Source: Bradyrhizobium sp. CB1015 (GTDB lineage Bacteria; Pseudomonadota; Alphaproteobacteria; Rhizobiales; Xanthobacteraceae). Taken from it: 64,000 bases of DNA. A model generated the notes under the pieces. It was not told the DNA's origin and did no database searches. It worked only from the letters and a program-made list of their open reading frames with translations. Location of the stretch: NCBI RefSeq assembly GCF_025200925.1, contig NZ_CP104174.1:8074001-8138000 (forward strand), read 5' to 3'. Shown in pieces: positions 38,995 through 49,598 of this stretch. The translations under genes were made by a program, and so were the position numbers. How positions within the stretch are numbered: position 1 is the stretch's first letter; each line of letters starts with the position of its first letter.

Positions 38995-39972
38995 TTATGC
39001 TCCGCCGGGAAGCGGCGCGCGCGCATCGACGAGATTCCGCGCACGCAGCTCCTGCCAGAACGCCGGCGGGACCACGGCTTCCGACATCGCGATGTTGTCA
39101 GCGACCTCGGCGGCATTGCGCGCGCCCATCACGGCGACCGTCACCGCCGGATGGGCCATGCAGAATTGCAGCGCGGCGGCCTTCAGCTCGGTGCCGTGCC
39201 TGCGGCAGAGTTCGTCGAGCTCCAGCGCACGTGCCACGAGCGCCGCATCAGCATCCTGATAGTTGAACTTCGCGCTCGTCCTCGGATTGGCCAGGATGCC
39301 GCTGTTGTAGATGCCGCCGAGCAGGATGCCGATGTTTCTGGCCTGGCAGAGCGGAAACAGCGCATCCAGCGCGCCCTGGTCCAGCAGCGTGTAGCGGCCG
39401 GCAAGCAGGAAGCAGTCGACCGGCACGGCCTCGGCGAAGCGAACTGGCATCTCCGACTGGTTCATGCCGGCGCCGATCGCCTTGACCGTGCCGGCCTCGC
39501 GCAGGCGCTGGAGCGCGCGGAAGGCGCCGGTGACGGCATCGTCATAATGATCGTCGGGATCATGCACGAGCAGGACGTCGACGCGGTCGAGGCCGAGGCG
39601 CTGCAGGCTCTCCTCGACCGACCGCATCACGCCGTCATAGCTGAAATCGAACACCGGCCGCTCGCGCGGCGTGCCCTTGTAGTGCTCGTCCTCCGGCGCA
39701 GCACCGTCCGGTGCGCGCAGCAGGCGGCCGACCTTGGTCGAGATGACGTAGGAATCGCGCTGCTGTTGCCGCAGAAAGGCGCCTAGCCGCCGCTCCGCGA
39801 GGCCGAAGCCGTAGAGCGGGGCGGTGTCGAAGAATCGAACGCCGAGCGACCAGGCGCGTTCAATCGTCGCTTCCGCATCGGCATCGCTGACGGGCGAGAA
39901 CAACCCGCCGAGCGGGGCGGAACCGAGGCCGATCGAGGTGACATCGAGAGCGCCGAGCCGCGACCTTTTCAT
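38995..39972 (-). CDS. aldo/keto reductase (aldose 1-dehydrogenase-like)
   Basis: NAD(P)-dependent TIM-barrel oxidoreductase of 325 residues. It resembles D-threo-aldose/L-fucose 1-dehydrogenases: MKRSRLGALDVTSIGLGSAP, then the catalytic Asp/Tyr stretch VRFFDTAPLYGFGLAERRLG, Lys in YVISTKVGRLLRAP and His in DVLLVHDPDDHYDDAVTGAF. GGAAGG supports this ATG; another start lies ten codons upstream. It lies between the ABC binding-protein gene and the lactonase-like gene, so oxidation of an aldose to a lactone fits. Confidence 0.88.
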   Translation of the reverse strand: MKRSRLGALDVTSIGLGSAPLGGLFSPVSDADAEATIERAWSLGVRFFDTAPLYGFGLAERRLGAFLRQQQRDSYVISTKVGRLLRAPDGAAPEDEHYKGTPRERPVFDFSYDGVMRSVEESLQRLGLDRVDVLLVHDPDDHYDDAVTGAFRALQRLREAGTVKAIGAGMNQSEMPVRFAEAVPVDCFLLAGRYTLLDQGALDALFPLCQARNIGILLGGIYNSGILANPRTSAKFNYQDADAALVARALELDELCRRHGTELKAAALQFCMAHPAVTVAVMGARNAAEVADNIAMSEAVVPPAFWQELRARNLVDARAPLPGGA

Positions 39973-40012
39973 TCCCATCGCCTTCCAGCAATCGTCTTGC
40001 ATTCCAAATCAT

Positions 40013-40045
40013 CTCTCCCGCTTGCGGAAACCGCAAGCGGGAGAG
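40013..40045 (-). other. intercistronic hairpin after the sugar-binding protein gene
   Basis: Perfect 15-bp stem CTCTCCCGCTTGCGG / CCGCAAGCGGGAGAG with an AAA loop, in the 104-base gap between the binding-protein stop and the aldo/keto reductase start. No T-run follows. It is the same sequence type as the repeat at 24720. A 3' stabilising hairpin that raises binding-protein mRNA is the usual meaning in such operons. Confidence 0.7.
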
Positions 40046-40076
40046 GCATGCAGGAGCGCGGGGCTGGGCAGCGCTC

Positions 40077-41009
40077 CTACTTCAACATCTGCGCGACGTT
40101 GTCCTTGGTGACGAGATCGAGGCCGGTGTAGACGATCTCCGGCACCTTCTCGCCCTTCTTGATGGCGAGCAGCGTGTCCATCGCCTTCTCGCCCATCTCG
40201 AACGGACGCTGGCCGACCAGCGCATTGGCGTAGCCGTCACGCAGCAGCTCGAGCTGCATCTTCAGCGTATCGGCAACGACCAGCGTGAACTTGCCGGAAT
40301 CGATGTCCTTCTTGTTCCTGCTGGCGAAGGCCTTGAAGCCTTCGGGAGCAAACATCGGCCAGCCGCCGATCGGAACGATGGCGGCGAGATCCGGGGTTGC
40401 GGTGCGCATGTCCGTCATCTGCTGGACCGCGAGCGCAGGATCGTCGTTGCAGAAGGTCGGCGAGCCCGCGACCTCGGTCCATTTCGAGCCCTTCAGCGCC
40501 TCGCGCACGCCGTCGACGCGCTCGGCGAGGTTCTTGGCACCGGGGCCGCCAGAAACCATCGCGTATTTGCCGCCGTCCGGCCGCAGTTTCAGCAATTCCT
40601 TGCCGAGGGCCAGGCCGAACTCCTTGTTGTTGGTTCCGATATAGGCGATGCGCTTTGAGCCCGGCGCGTCGGCATCGAAGGTGATGACAGGAATGCCGGC
40701 AGCGGTTGCCGCCTCGATCGACTTGGTCATGGCCGCAACGTCCGCGACGGAGATGGCGAGACCATCGACCTTCTGCGTGATGAAGTCCTGGATGATCTGG
40801 GCCTGGGTCGCCGGCTCATGCTCGACCGGTCCCTTGTAGATGCACTCGATGTTGCCGAGCTCCTTGGCGCGCTTCAGGCAGCCGTCGCGCGAGAAGTCGA
40901 AGAACGGATTGTTCATCGCCTTCGGCACGATGACGAAGCGGTAGTTCGCAGCAAATGCCGGCGTCGCCATCATCGCAACCGCGATACCGGCAAGAAGCAG
41001 TTTCCTCAT
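40077..41009 (-). CDS. sugar ABC transporter substrate-binding protein
   Basis: Periplasmic binding protein of the RbsB/FrcB type (peripla_BP_4), 310 residues. Signal peptide MRKLLLAGIAVAMMATPAFA with cleavage before ANYRF. The mature part has VPKAMNNPFFDFSRDGCLKR, IIQDFITQKVDGLAISVADV, IPVITFDADAPGSKRIAYIG and the hinge YAMVSGGPGAKNLAERVDGV. GGAGGAGACA directly precedes the chosen ATG. It is followed by the dehydrogenase genes and preceded by the permease gene; the ligand is probably a pentose or similar aldose given xylA and xylB upstream. Confidence 0.92.
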   Translation of the reverse strand: MRKLLLAGIAVAMMATPAFAANYRFVIVPKAMNNPFFDFSRDGCLKRAKELGNIECIYKGPVEHEPATQAQIIQDFITQKVDGLAISVADVAAMTKSIEAATAAGIPVITFDADAPGSKRIAYIGTNNKEFGLALGKELLKLRPDGGKYAMVSGGPGAKNLAERVDGVREALKGSKWTEVAGSPTFCNDDPALAVQQMTDMRTATPDLAAIVPIGGWPMFAPEGFKAFASRNKKDIDSGKFTLVVADTLKMQLELLRDGYANALVGQRPFEMGEKAMDTLLAIKKGEKVPEIVYTGLDLVTKDNVAQMLK

Positions 41010-41102
41010 TGTCTCCTCCACTCTTGTTGGTGCCTATCCCCTCGAAAGCCCCCGGGAAGCGGATAGGCGGCGTTTTCCTTGCCTTCCCGAGATGTCGTCA
41101 TT

Positions 41103-42172
41103 TCAGGTCATCCGCGAGCGAATGCGGTCGACCAGCACAGCCAGAATGATGATCACGCCGACCAGCGTCTGCTGCCAGTACGAGCTGACCTGGGCCAGCA
41201 CGAGCCCGTTGCGGATCACCTCCAAAAGCACGCAGCCGACGATGGCCCCGAGCGGGCCGCCGATGCCGCCGGCCAGATTGGCACCGCCGATCACGGCCGC
41301 CGCGATCACGTTGAGCTCGTAGGAGGTCGCCATGTTGGCCGGCGCCGATCCGAGCCAGCCGGAGATGATGATGCCCTGCAGGCCCGCGGCGAGCGCGCAG
41401 ATCACGTAGACCTCGATCTTCACCCGCACCACCGGAATGCCGGTGAGCTCGGCCGCCTTCTCGTTGCCGCCGAGCGCGAAGACGTGGCGGCCGAACGAGG
41501 TGTGGTGCAGCACCACGGCCATGGTGAGCGCCAGGATCATCAGATAGATGAACGGCGCCGGCACCCCGAGCACGTCACCGGACGTGAGCGCATAGAAATA
41601 ATCGGCGTCCGGCCCGCCCGGGAAGCTGCCGCGTCCGTTGGAGACGACATAGCCGAGCCCGCGCACGATCGAGAGCATGCCGAGCGTGGTGACGAAGGGC
41701 GACAGGCCGAGCACGGCGATGCAGAAGCCGTTGACGAGGCCGGCAATCAGCGCGACGCCGAGACCGGCGAGGATCGAGATAAGCAGGATCAGGCCGGGCA
41801 CATTGGCGAGCACGGTCCTGCCGTCGGCCGCCATGTGGACCAGCGGCGAGCCCGGCGCCGACAGCTCGGTCATCACCATCGAGGTGATCATGGCGGAAAA
41901 GCACATCATCGAGCCGACCGACAGGTCGATGCCGCCGGTGATGATCACGAAGGTGACGCCGAGCGTCGCAATGGCGATGAAGGAAAAGTTCTTCGCCACG
42001 TTCTGCATGTTGCCTTGGGTGAAGAAGTACGGGCTGGCGAAATGCATGATCACCAGCAGCACCGCCAGCGCGAGCAGGACGTAGCCGGTCTGCGAGGCGA
42101 AGATGCCGCGCTGCCACCACCTGATCTTGCCGACATTGGTGAAGCTGATCGGGGATTCCATGGGCATAGCCA

Positions 42173-42173
<1 letters not shown>
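41103..42173 (-). CDS. sugar ABC transporter permease
   Basis: Inner-membrane permease of the RbsC/FrcC/XylH class (BPD_transp_2), 356 residues and about ten helices. The family motif is in FVIITGGIDLSVGSMMCFSA; further helices include AAVIGGANLAGGIGGPLGAI near the C-terminus. The ATG overlaps the ATPase stop by one base (TGATG), so it is co-translated with it. The open frame upstream reads through the ATPase gene in another frame and was rejected. Confidence 0.93.
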
Positions 42174-42944
<771 letters not shown>

Positions 42945-42952
<8 letters not shown>

Positions 42953-44267
42953 AGCGGTTGACCAGGGATTCCAGATATTCCTGCCGGCCGGAGCGCGGCT
43001 GCGGATCGAAGCCGGCAGACATCGCACGGTCGGCGAGATCGGCGAGCGAACGCTGGCCGGCGAGAATGGCGCGGCCCTCCGGGCCGGCCCAGCCCTCGTA
43101 GCGTTTTGCGAGCGGCGCGTTGAGCGTACCGGCGTCGAGCATGTCGGCGGCGGCGAGGAAGGCGCGCGCACAGGCATCCATCGAGCCGACATGGGCATGG
43201 ATGAGATCATCGGGGTCGATCGACTGGCGGCGGATCTTGGCATCGAAATTGAGCCCGCCCGTGGTGAAGCCGCCGCGGTTCAGGATCTCGTGGAACACCA
43301 GCGCCAGCTCCGGCACGTTCATCGCGAACTGGTCGGTGTCCCAGCCGAGCAGGTCGTCGCCGCGGTTGATGTCGAGCGAGCCAAACACGCCGAGCGCCTC
43401 GGCCAGCGCGACCTCGTGATGGAAGGAATGGCCGGCGAGGATGGCGTGGTTCTGCTCGATGTTGAGCTTGACGTCCTTAAGCAGGTCGTAGCGTTCGAGG
43501 AAGCCGTAGCAGGTGGCGACGTCGAAATCATATTGATGCTTGGTCGGCTCCTTCGGCTTCGGCTCGATCAGGAGCGGGCCCTTGAAGCCTATTTTGTGCT
43601 TGTGCTCGACGACGAGCGAGACGAAGCGGCCGAGCTGGTCGAGCTCGCGCTTGAGATCGGTGTTGAGCAGCGTCTCGTAGCCCTCGCGGCCGCCCCACAG
43701 CACGTAGTTCTGACCGCCGAGCCGGTGCGTCACCTCCAGGGCGGCGCGGACCTGGCCGGCGGCATAGGTGAAGATGTCAGGGTCCGGATTGGTGGCCGCG
43801 CCCGCCATGTAGCGGCGGTGCGTGAACAGGTTCGCAGTGCCCCAAAGCAGGCGGACTTTTGCCGTGGCCATCTTCTGCTCGAACAGATCGGCGATGGCGT
43901 TGAGGTTGGCGACGGACTCGGCGAGCGAGCTCCCTTCCGGCGCCGCATCGACGTCGTGGAAGGTGAAGAAGGGGACGTCCAGCAGGCGGAACAGCTCGAA
44001 GGCGACATCGGCCTTGGCGCGCGCCATCGCCATTGCGTCGGTGCCGTGGTGCCAAGGCCGCAGGAAGGTCTCGCCGCCGAAGGGATCGCCGCCCGGCCAG
44101 CAGAACGAATGCCAATAACAGACCGCAAAGCGCAAGTGATCCTCGAGCCGGCGGCCATGCACCAGGCGGTCCTTGTCGTACCAGCGGAAGGCGGGCGCGC
44201 CTTCGGCCTCCTTGCCGCCGAAGGCGACGGGTGCACTTGCATCGAAGAATTTGGCTGACGCGTTCAC
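42945..44267 (-). CDS. xylA: xylose isomerase
   Basis: Converts D-xylose to D-xylulose in the cytosol. The protein is 440 residues, the long class II form. Active-site parts are [19 protein letters not shown] (catalytic His), [40 protein letters not shown], the metal ligands in [18 protein letters not shown], and [19 protein letters not shown]. The start codon is GTG, placed directly after the xylB TAA, with GGAG upstream. It lies between xylB and the ABC ATPase gene. Confidence 0.97.
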
Positions 44268-45722
44268 TTAAGAAGACTCCTTCAATGCGGGATAAAGCGC
44301 GCGCCATCGCCGATAGGCCTCGTCATAGGCCGCAGCGACGGACGGGCGGGGTGTGAAGCTTGCGAGCCGCCGTGGGCGCGTGCAGACGTCCGCGGGGTTC
44401 TCGCCGGTCGCGGCGAGCCGGCCGAGCCGCGCTGCGCCGAGCGCGGCGCCGACCTCGCCTTCCTCGACGCGGTGGACGGGCATGCCGAGCACGTCGGCGC
44501 AGATCTGGGCCCAGAGCGGCGAGCGCGAGCCGCCGCCGACGAGATCGACCTCGGCGATCGGCCCGCTGGCTGTGCTCAGCGCCGCCAGATTGTCGCGCGC
44601 GGCAAAGGCGACGCCTTCGAGCACGGCCTGCACGATCTCTGAGCGCCCGGTCGCGCCGCGCAGGCCGACGAAGGCGCCGCTGGCGGCGGCATCGTTGTGC
44701 GGCGTGCGCTCGCCGTCGAGATACGGCAGGAACTGGACCGGGCTTGGTGCATCGACGCGCTCGCCGAGCGGCGCCAGGAGCGCTGCGGCCGGTGTCTCCA
44801 TCACCCCGGCGAGCCAGGCGAGCGAGGCCGCGGCCGACAGCATCACGCCCATCTGATGCCAGAGGCCGGGCAGTGCGTGGCAGAAGGCGTGCACGGCCGA
44901 GGCCGGCGCCGGAGCGAAGCGATCGGTGACGCGGAACAGGACGCCCGACGTTCCCAGCGACAGGAAGGCATCGCTAGGTGCGATGGCACCGAGCCCGATC
45001 GCGCTGGCCGCATTGTCGCCGGCGCCGCCCGCGACCACGATATTCTTCGCCATGCCCCAGCGCTGCGCGTATTCAGGCGCGAGCACCGCGCTCACCGCAC
45101 TGCCCTCGACGAGACGCGGCATGTGATGCAAATCGAGCCCGGTGGCATGCAGCAGCAGCGCGGACCAGCGGCGCAGGCCGACGTCGAGCCACAGGGTGCC
45201 GGCGGCGTCCGACATGTCCTCGACCATTTCCCCGGTGAGGCGATAGCGGACATAGGCCTTCGGCAGCAGCACCTTTGCCACGCGGTCGAAGATCTTCGGC
45301 TCGTGCCGTGCCACCCAGAGCAGCTTCGGCGCGGTGAAGCCCGGCATCGCGAGATTGCCGGCGATCGCGTGCAACGAGGGACAGCGCCGCTCCAGCGCTG
45401 CGCATTCGGCCTGCGAGCGGCCGTCGTTCCAGAGAATGGCCGGACGCAGCGGGCGGCCGTCCTCGCCAAGCAGCGTCGCGCCATGCATCTGACCCGACAG
45501 CCCGATGCCGCGCACCTGCCCAACCTCGCGCGGATGGCGTGCGGCGAGATCGTCGATAGCGCCGACGGCCGCATCGACCCAGGCGTCGGGATCCTGCTCG
45601 GACCACAGCGGCGCCGGGTGCGACAGCACAAGCTCGCGCGCCGCCGTCGCGGTCACCGCGCCGGCTTCGCTTACGAGCACCGCTTTCACACCGGACGTGC
45701 CGATGTCGATCCCGAGATACAA
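44268..45722 (-). CDS. xylB: xylulokinase
   Basis: FGGY-family kinase of 484 residues that phosphorylates D-xylulose to enter the pentose phosphate pathway. The ATP-site signatures are MYLGIDIGTSGVKAVLVSEA at the N-terminus and VDLVGGGSRSPLWAQICADV in the second domain; the substrate region has GLSGQMHGATLLGEDG and PAILWNDGRSQAECA. The start codon is TTG, supported by GGAGGACGAA upstream. It lies 85 bases after the lacI-type gene, just before xylA. Confidence 0.96.
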   Translation of the reverse strand: MYLGIDIGTSGVKAVLVSEAGAVTATAARELVLSHPAPLWSEQDPDAWVDAAVGAIDDLAARHPREVGQVRGIGLSGQMHGATLLGEDGRPLRPAILWNDGRSQAECAALERRCPSLHAIAGNLAMPGFTAPKLLWVARHEPKIFDRVAKVLLPKAYVRYRLTGEMVEDMSDAAGTLWLDVGLRRWSALLLHATGLDLHHMPRLVEGSAVSAVLAPEYAQRWGMAKNIVVAGGAGDNAASAIGLGAIAPSDAFLSLGTSGVLFRVTDRFAPAPASAVHAFCHALPGLWHQMGVMLSAAASLAWLAGVMETPAAALLAPLGERVDAPSPVQFLPYLDGERTPHNDAAASGAFVGLRGATGRSEIVQAVLEGVAFAARDNLAALSTASGPIAEVDLVGGGSRSPLWAQICADVLGMPVHRVEEGEVGAALGAARLGRLAATGENPADVCTRPRRLASFTPRPSVAAAYDEAYRRWRALYPALKESS

Positions 45723-45807
45723 TTCGTCCTCCCTCTTCGCCTGCCGCGGGAGAGCGATCTTGCGTCGCTTTTGCCCGCTGGCCGCCTGTTGCCAAATCCA
45801 CCTGCCG

Positions 45808-46866
45808 CTAGGGCAGATTGTCCCGCATCACGATGTCGATCCTGATCTTCTCCTGTTCGCTCAAGATCGGCTCGCCCCGGGCGAGCGCGAGCAGCACGCG
45901 GACGGCCGCGCGCGCTTCATGTCCGGGGTTCTGCGAGATCGCGGCATCCATCACGCCCTGCAGCAGCAATCGGCGCGTCAGCGCGGTGACGTCGTGCCCG
46001 ACGAACACCACCTGCTTGTCGCGCCCGGCCGCGCCAGAGGCCTTGTCGTTCAGCGCTTTGGCGACGCCCTGCGTGCCGGCGCCGACGTTGTAGAGGCCGA
46101 CAATGTCGGCATGCTTGCCGAGCAGCCGCGCCAGCAGCTGCTCCGAACGATCATCTTCATCGCGCCCTTCCAGCACCGGCAGCACGCTGAGATCGGGGAA
46201 TTCGCTCGCCATCACCTGGTTGAAGCCGAAGATGCGCTCGGCATGGTCGCGCAGGCCCTGCGAGCCCGCGACGATCGCGACCTTGCCGGACCTCTGGCCG
46301 ACCAGCCGCCCGACCAGCGCGCCGGCGGTGCGGCCCGCAGCGATGTTGTCGATGCCGACATAATGGTGGCGGCGCGAGGACGGCACGTCCGAGACCAGCG
46401 TCACGACCTTGGTGCCGGCATCGACGAGGTCGTTGATCGCGGCGCGGACGCTCGGATGGTCCAGTGCCACCACGGCAACGCCGTCATAGTCGCCCGACAG
46501 CGCCTCGAGCGAAGCCGCGAGCGCGGCGGGCTCGAACACGTCGGTTGCAATCATCTCGACATTGAGGCGGCGGGCCGACAGCCAGGCCGCCATCTCGCCG
46601 AGATAGGCCTCGATCTGCTGCATGAACGGGTTCGGCCCCGACGGCATCACGAAGGCGAAGCGGCGGGCGCGGCCGCGCGCGAGCTCGGCGGCGGCCACAT
46701 GCGGCTGGAACGAATTGCGCGCGATGGCGTCCTTGACGCGCCGGACCGTGTCCGGGCGGACCCCCGGCCTGTTGTGCAGCACGCGATCGACCGTGGCGAG
46801 GCTGACACCGGCCTCGCGGGCGATGTCCTTTAGCGTCAGCGCAGTCGGGGTGAGGGTCTCGGCCAT
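45808..46866 (-). CDS. LacI family transcriptional regulator
   Basis: Repressor of 352 residues. The N-terminal HTH is LTLKDIAREAGVSLATVDRV, followed by the hinge helix part VAAAELARGRARRFAFVMPS. The C-terminal half is a periplasmic-binding-protein-like sensor, with NVEMIATDVFEPAALAASLE and VVFVGHDVTALTRRLLLQGV. It is the first gene of the sugar operon and on the same strand, so it most likely represses xylB and the genes after it, with a pentose as inducer. Confidence 0.92.
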   Translation of the reverse strand: MAETLTPTALTLKDIAREAGVSLATVDRVLHNRPGVRPDTVRRVKDAIARNSFQPHVAAAELARGRARRFAFVMPSGPNPFMQQIEAYLGEMAAWLSARRLNVEMIATDVFEPAALAASLEALSGDYDGVAVVALDHPSVRAAINDLVDAGTKVVTLVSDVPSSRRHHYVGIDNIAAGRTAGALVGRLVGQRSGKVAIVAGSQGLRDHAERIFGFNQVMASEFPDLSVLPVLEGRDEDDRSEQLLARLLGKHADIVGLYNVGAGTQGVAKALNDKASGAAGRDKQVVFVGHDVTALTRRLLLQGVMDAAISQNPGHEARAAVRVLLALARGEPILSEQEKIRIDIVMRDNLP

Positions 46867-46976
46867 GGCTGAAGGCTAGCAGAGGTGTTTTGAGGTACGC
46901 AACTCATTTGATGAGGGGATCGGTCTTTTTGCTTCCCCTTCCAGGAACGGCTTTCCCGGCGGACCGTTGCCGGAGC

Positions 46977-47504
46977 GTGCATAAGGACATCACCCATGAT
47001 TCCGGCGAGGGGCTGAGCCCGACGCTCGAGCGCAACATTCGGGCGCTGGTGGCGCGGCGGCGCCGCGAGCAGCAGGCGGCAAGCGGCCAGGACAAGGTCG
47101 CCGACGCGATCACGGCCTTCACCGGCAGCATGATCTTCGTCTACCTGCACCTTGCCGTGTTCGGGTTCTGGATCATCGCCAACCTGCATTGGATTCCGGG
47201 CGTTCCGGCCTGGGACGAGAGCTTCGTCGTGCTGGCGATGATCGCCTCGGTGGAGGCGATCTTCCTCTCCACCTTCGTGCTGATCTCGCAGAACCGCATG
47301 ACCGCGGCGGCCGACAAGCGCGCCGATCTCGATCTTCAGATCAGCCTGCTCGCCGAGCACGAACTGACCAAGATGGCCCGCCTGCTCACCCAGATTTCCG
47401 AGCGGCTCGACGTCAAGCCGGACGCAGAGCGCGACCTGGAGGAAGCCGCCCGGGACATTGCCCCCGAGCGCGTGCTCGACAAGATCGAGGAGACGCGCTC
47501 CTGA
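46977..47504 (+). CDS. DUF1003 membrane protein
   Basis: Membrane protein of about 175 residues with two helices (MIFVYLHLAVFGFWIIANL and FVVLAMIASVEAIFLSTFVL) and the DUF1003 hallmark ISQNRMTAAADKRADLDLQI, followed by LLAEHELTKMARLLTQI. Function unknown. The GTG at VHKDITHD was chosen since similarity starts with SGEGLSPTLERNIRALVARR; an ATG 29 codons upstream is possible. It is divergent from the lacI gene and ends one base before the convergent GNAT gene. Confidence 0.85.
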   Translation: MHKDITHDSGEGLSPTLERNIRALVARRRREQQAASGQDKVADAITAFTGSMIFVYLHLAVFGFWIIANLHWIPGVPAWDESFVVLAMIASVEAIFLSTFVLISQNRMTAAADKRADLDLQISLLAEHELTKMARLLTQISERLDVKPDAERDLEEAARDIAPERVLDKIEETRS

Positions 47505-47505
47505 A

Positions 47506-47979
47506 CTATCGGTGCGCCGGCGCTAACAGGTCCAGCGTCAGGAACAGGCTGTTGGTATCCTCGACATAGCCCTCGAACGGATGGCAGGCGACGAAACCGT
47601 GCGCCAGATAGAGCGCGTGCGCCGGCTTGAAATAGTCCCACGAGCCGGTCTCGAGGCTGAGCCGCGTCATGCCGCGCCCGCGGGCTTCCGCGATGATGTG
47701 GCGCAGCATCTGGCCGCCATAGCCGCGCCGCCGCCTGGTCTGCAGCGTGTGCATCGACTTGACCTCGCCGTGATCAGCCGAAAGCGTCTTCAACGCGCCG
47801 GTGGCGACCAGCGTCTCGCCGTCCCAGCCGGTCCAGAACGCGACGTCGGGTGCACGCAGGCCCGCCAGATCAAGCGCATGGGCGCTGCCCGGCGCCGTCT
47901 GCGCCCGCGCGGCCGTGACGTGATGATCGAGCAGCGCGACGACGCGCCGATCATAGGTGTCGCCGGTGCGGATCTGCAT
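47506..47979 (-). CDS. GNAT family N-acetyltransferase
   Basis: Acetyl-CoA-dependent acetyltransferase of 157 residues. The acetyl-CoA loop is QTRRRRGYGGQMLRHIIAEA (RxxGxG/A) and the preceding strand is GEVKSMHTL; the C-terminal strand has LYLAHGFVACHPFEGYVEDT. The acceptor is unknown. GGAGACGAGC precedes the ATG at MQIRTGD; the longer frame would use GTG. It lies 24 bases after the XRE-cupin regulator gene on the same strand, suggesting that regulator controls it. Confidence 0.9.
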   Translation of the reverse strand: MQIRTGDTYDRRVVALLDHHVTAARAQTAPGSAHALDLAGLRAPDVAFWTGWDGETLVATGALKTLSADHGEVKSMHTLQTRRRRGYGGQMLRHIIAEARGRGMTRLSLETGSWDYFKPAHALYLAHGFVACHPFEGYVEDTNSLFLTLDLLAPAHR

Positions 47980-48003
47980 CGTGCTCGTCTCCACGCTTTG
48001 CCC

Positions 48004-48585
48004 TCACATCTTGCCGTAGGACGCGCCGCGCCGCGTGATGATGACGTAGCGCGCGTCCTGCTTGGTTTCGTTCTCGAAGATCACGGCGCGCATCACGTCG
48101 AAATCGAGACAATCGCCCTCGCGCAGCCGCACCGCCTTGGTATCGATATGCACGGCGATCGCGCCCTCCAGCATCAGGAGCTGCTGGGTGAAGGCGTTGC
48201 GGCCCCACGGGCTGTAGGAGACGCGGGCGCCGGCCGGCAGGTCGACGACGATGATCTCGATGCCGCTGGCCGCATCCGGCGGCGAGGCGTGCCGCCGGCG
48301 ATAGCCGCTGTCGGGGTCGCGCCAGAGCGGCTGGTCGGCAAGCCGCACCAGGCGCTCCGGCGGCTTCTCGGTGAGCGCGACGACATCGCTGAGCGTGACG
48401 TCGAGCGCGGCGCAGAGCTTGTTGAGCAGCGCCGCCGTCGCACTGCTCTGCGCCCGCTCCACCCGCCCGATCATGGCCCGGCTGACCCCGGAGCGGCCAG
48501 CAAGCTCGTTCAACGTCATGCCCGCCTGCGTCCGCAGCGTCTTCAGGCGCCGACCGATGGCGCGGTCGAGTTTCTGTTGGTCCAT
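48004..48585 (-). CDS. XRE family regulator with cupin domain
   Basis: Regulator of 193 residues. The HTH (about 10-65) reads LKTLRTQAGMTLNELAGRSG and VSRAMIGRVERAQSSATAAL. The C-terminal cupin (about 100-185) has VVDLPAGARVSYSPWGRNAF, LLMLEGAIAVHIDTKAVRLR and EGDCLDFDVMRAVIFENETK. This layout is common in regulators of amino acid, polyamine or acyl metabolism. It precedes a GNAT gene on the same strand, its likely target. Confidence 0.92.
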   Translation of the reverse strand: MDQQKLDRAIGRRLKTLRTQAGMTLNELAGRSGVSRAMIGRVERAQSSATAALLNKLCAALDVTLSDVVALTEKPPERLVRLADQPLWRDPDSGYRRRHASPPDAASGIEIIVVDLPAGARVSYSPWGRNAFTQQLLMLEGAIAVHIDTKAVRLREGDCLDFDVMRAVIFENETKQDARYVIITRRGASYGKM

Positions 48586-48763
48586 TGTTGTTGGCCTTGG
48601 CCTTCATCCGAGCTCAACCCGTCACCAGGACCGTATCCGCCGGGCGACAGAAGCTTAGGCCGGGGAAGCGATCCGTGCCGGAGGTGAGAGGCTAATATAT
48701 TGGAATCTTTGTGCGGCGCGCGAGCGCGCTATCTGTTCAAACCGAAATGCGATCGGGAAAACT

Positions 48764-48837
48764 TGGAGCGGGCGAAGGGAATCGAACCCTCGTATGCAGC
48801 TTGGGAAGCTGCCGTTCTACCATTGAACTACGCCCGC
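48764..48837 (-). tRNA. tRNA-Gly(CCC)
   Basis: On the minus strand the 7-bp acceptor arm GCGGGCG pairs with CGCCCGC, followed by T and an encoded CCA. The anticodon arm GCAGC-TTCCCAA-GCTGC places CCC at positions 34-36, reading GGG. The T arm contains GGTTCGATTCC. Length is 74 with CCA. Confidence 0.95.
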
Positions 48838-49009
48838 GATGCGTGCTTTGCGCCCCTCCTGATTAGCCGAGACGGCGCCTGCCGCCAAGCGGTTTGGCGC
48901 GGCCGGCCGGGCGGTTGTTAACGTCCTGATAAGATTCCAGGTGCGCCGGATTGTGGCGGTGTTATGATCGCCGCTTCGGGGAGAAACGTGCACTGAGTGG
49001 GGCGTGTGC

Positions 49010-49588
49010 ATGGTGGGGCGGGCTTACGCGATATTCGACACGGCCATCGGCCGTTGCGGCATCATCTGGAGCGGCACCGGCGTGGTCGCCGTGCAATTGC
49101 CGGAGGCGCGGGAAATCGATACCCGCCGCCGGATTTTCCAGGTCCATCCCGAGGCGCGGGAGCAGCGCCAGTCCGAGAACGCCGAGCTTGCGATCGAGGG
49201 CATCACGGGCCTGCTGCAAGGTCACGATCCCGATTTTTCCGAGGTCAGCCTGGACGCCGGAGGGGTACCCGGCTTCAACCGGCGCGTCTACGAATACGCC
49301 TGCAGCATTCCGCGCGGGGAGACGCGCACTTATCAGGAGGTCGCCCGGGCGCTGGGTGCCTCCGGCGCTTCGTATTCGGTGGCGCAGGCGATCGCGAAAA
49401 ATCCCTTCATGCTGATCGTGCCCTGCCACCGGGTGCTGGAAACAGGCAATTACACCGACCGGCTCTCGCCCTATGGCGGCGTGATCTCCAAGCGACGGCT
49501 GCTGGCGCTCGAAGGCGCCCATCCCATCGCCAGCAAGACCTTGTTCGAGGTGCTGCTGCCCGTTGCCCCGCCGAGACCCTCCACCTAG
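49010..49588 (+). CDS. ogt: methylated-DNA-protein cysteine methyltransferase
   Basis: Suicide DNA repair protein of 192 residues removing alkyl groups from O6-methylguanine. The active-site Cys is in MLIVPCHRVLETGNYTDRLS (near residue 142); the HTH and Asn hinge region is SIPRGETRTYQEVARALG, then AVAQAIAKNP-type sequence. The N-terminal domain is short. The ATG at MVGRAYAIF was taken; GTG two codons upstream is possible. It is followed after ten bases by an AraC-type regulator gene, which together recall the two halves of Ada in split form. Confidence 0.9.
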   Translation: MVGRAYAIFDTAIGRCGIIWSGTGVVAVQLPEAREIDTRRRIFQVHPEAREQRQSENAELAIEGITGLLQGHDPDFSEVSLDAGGVPGFNRRVYEYACSIPRGETRTYQEVARALGASGASYSVAQAIAKNPFMLIVPCHRVLETGNYTDRLSPYGGVISKRRLLALEGAHPIASKTLFEVLLPVAPPRPST

Positions 49589-49598
49589 ATAAGGCGGC

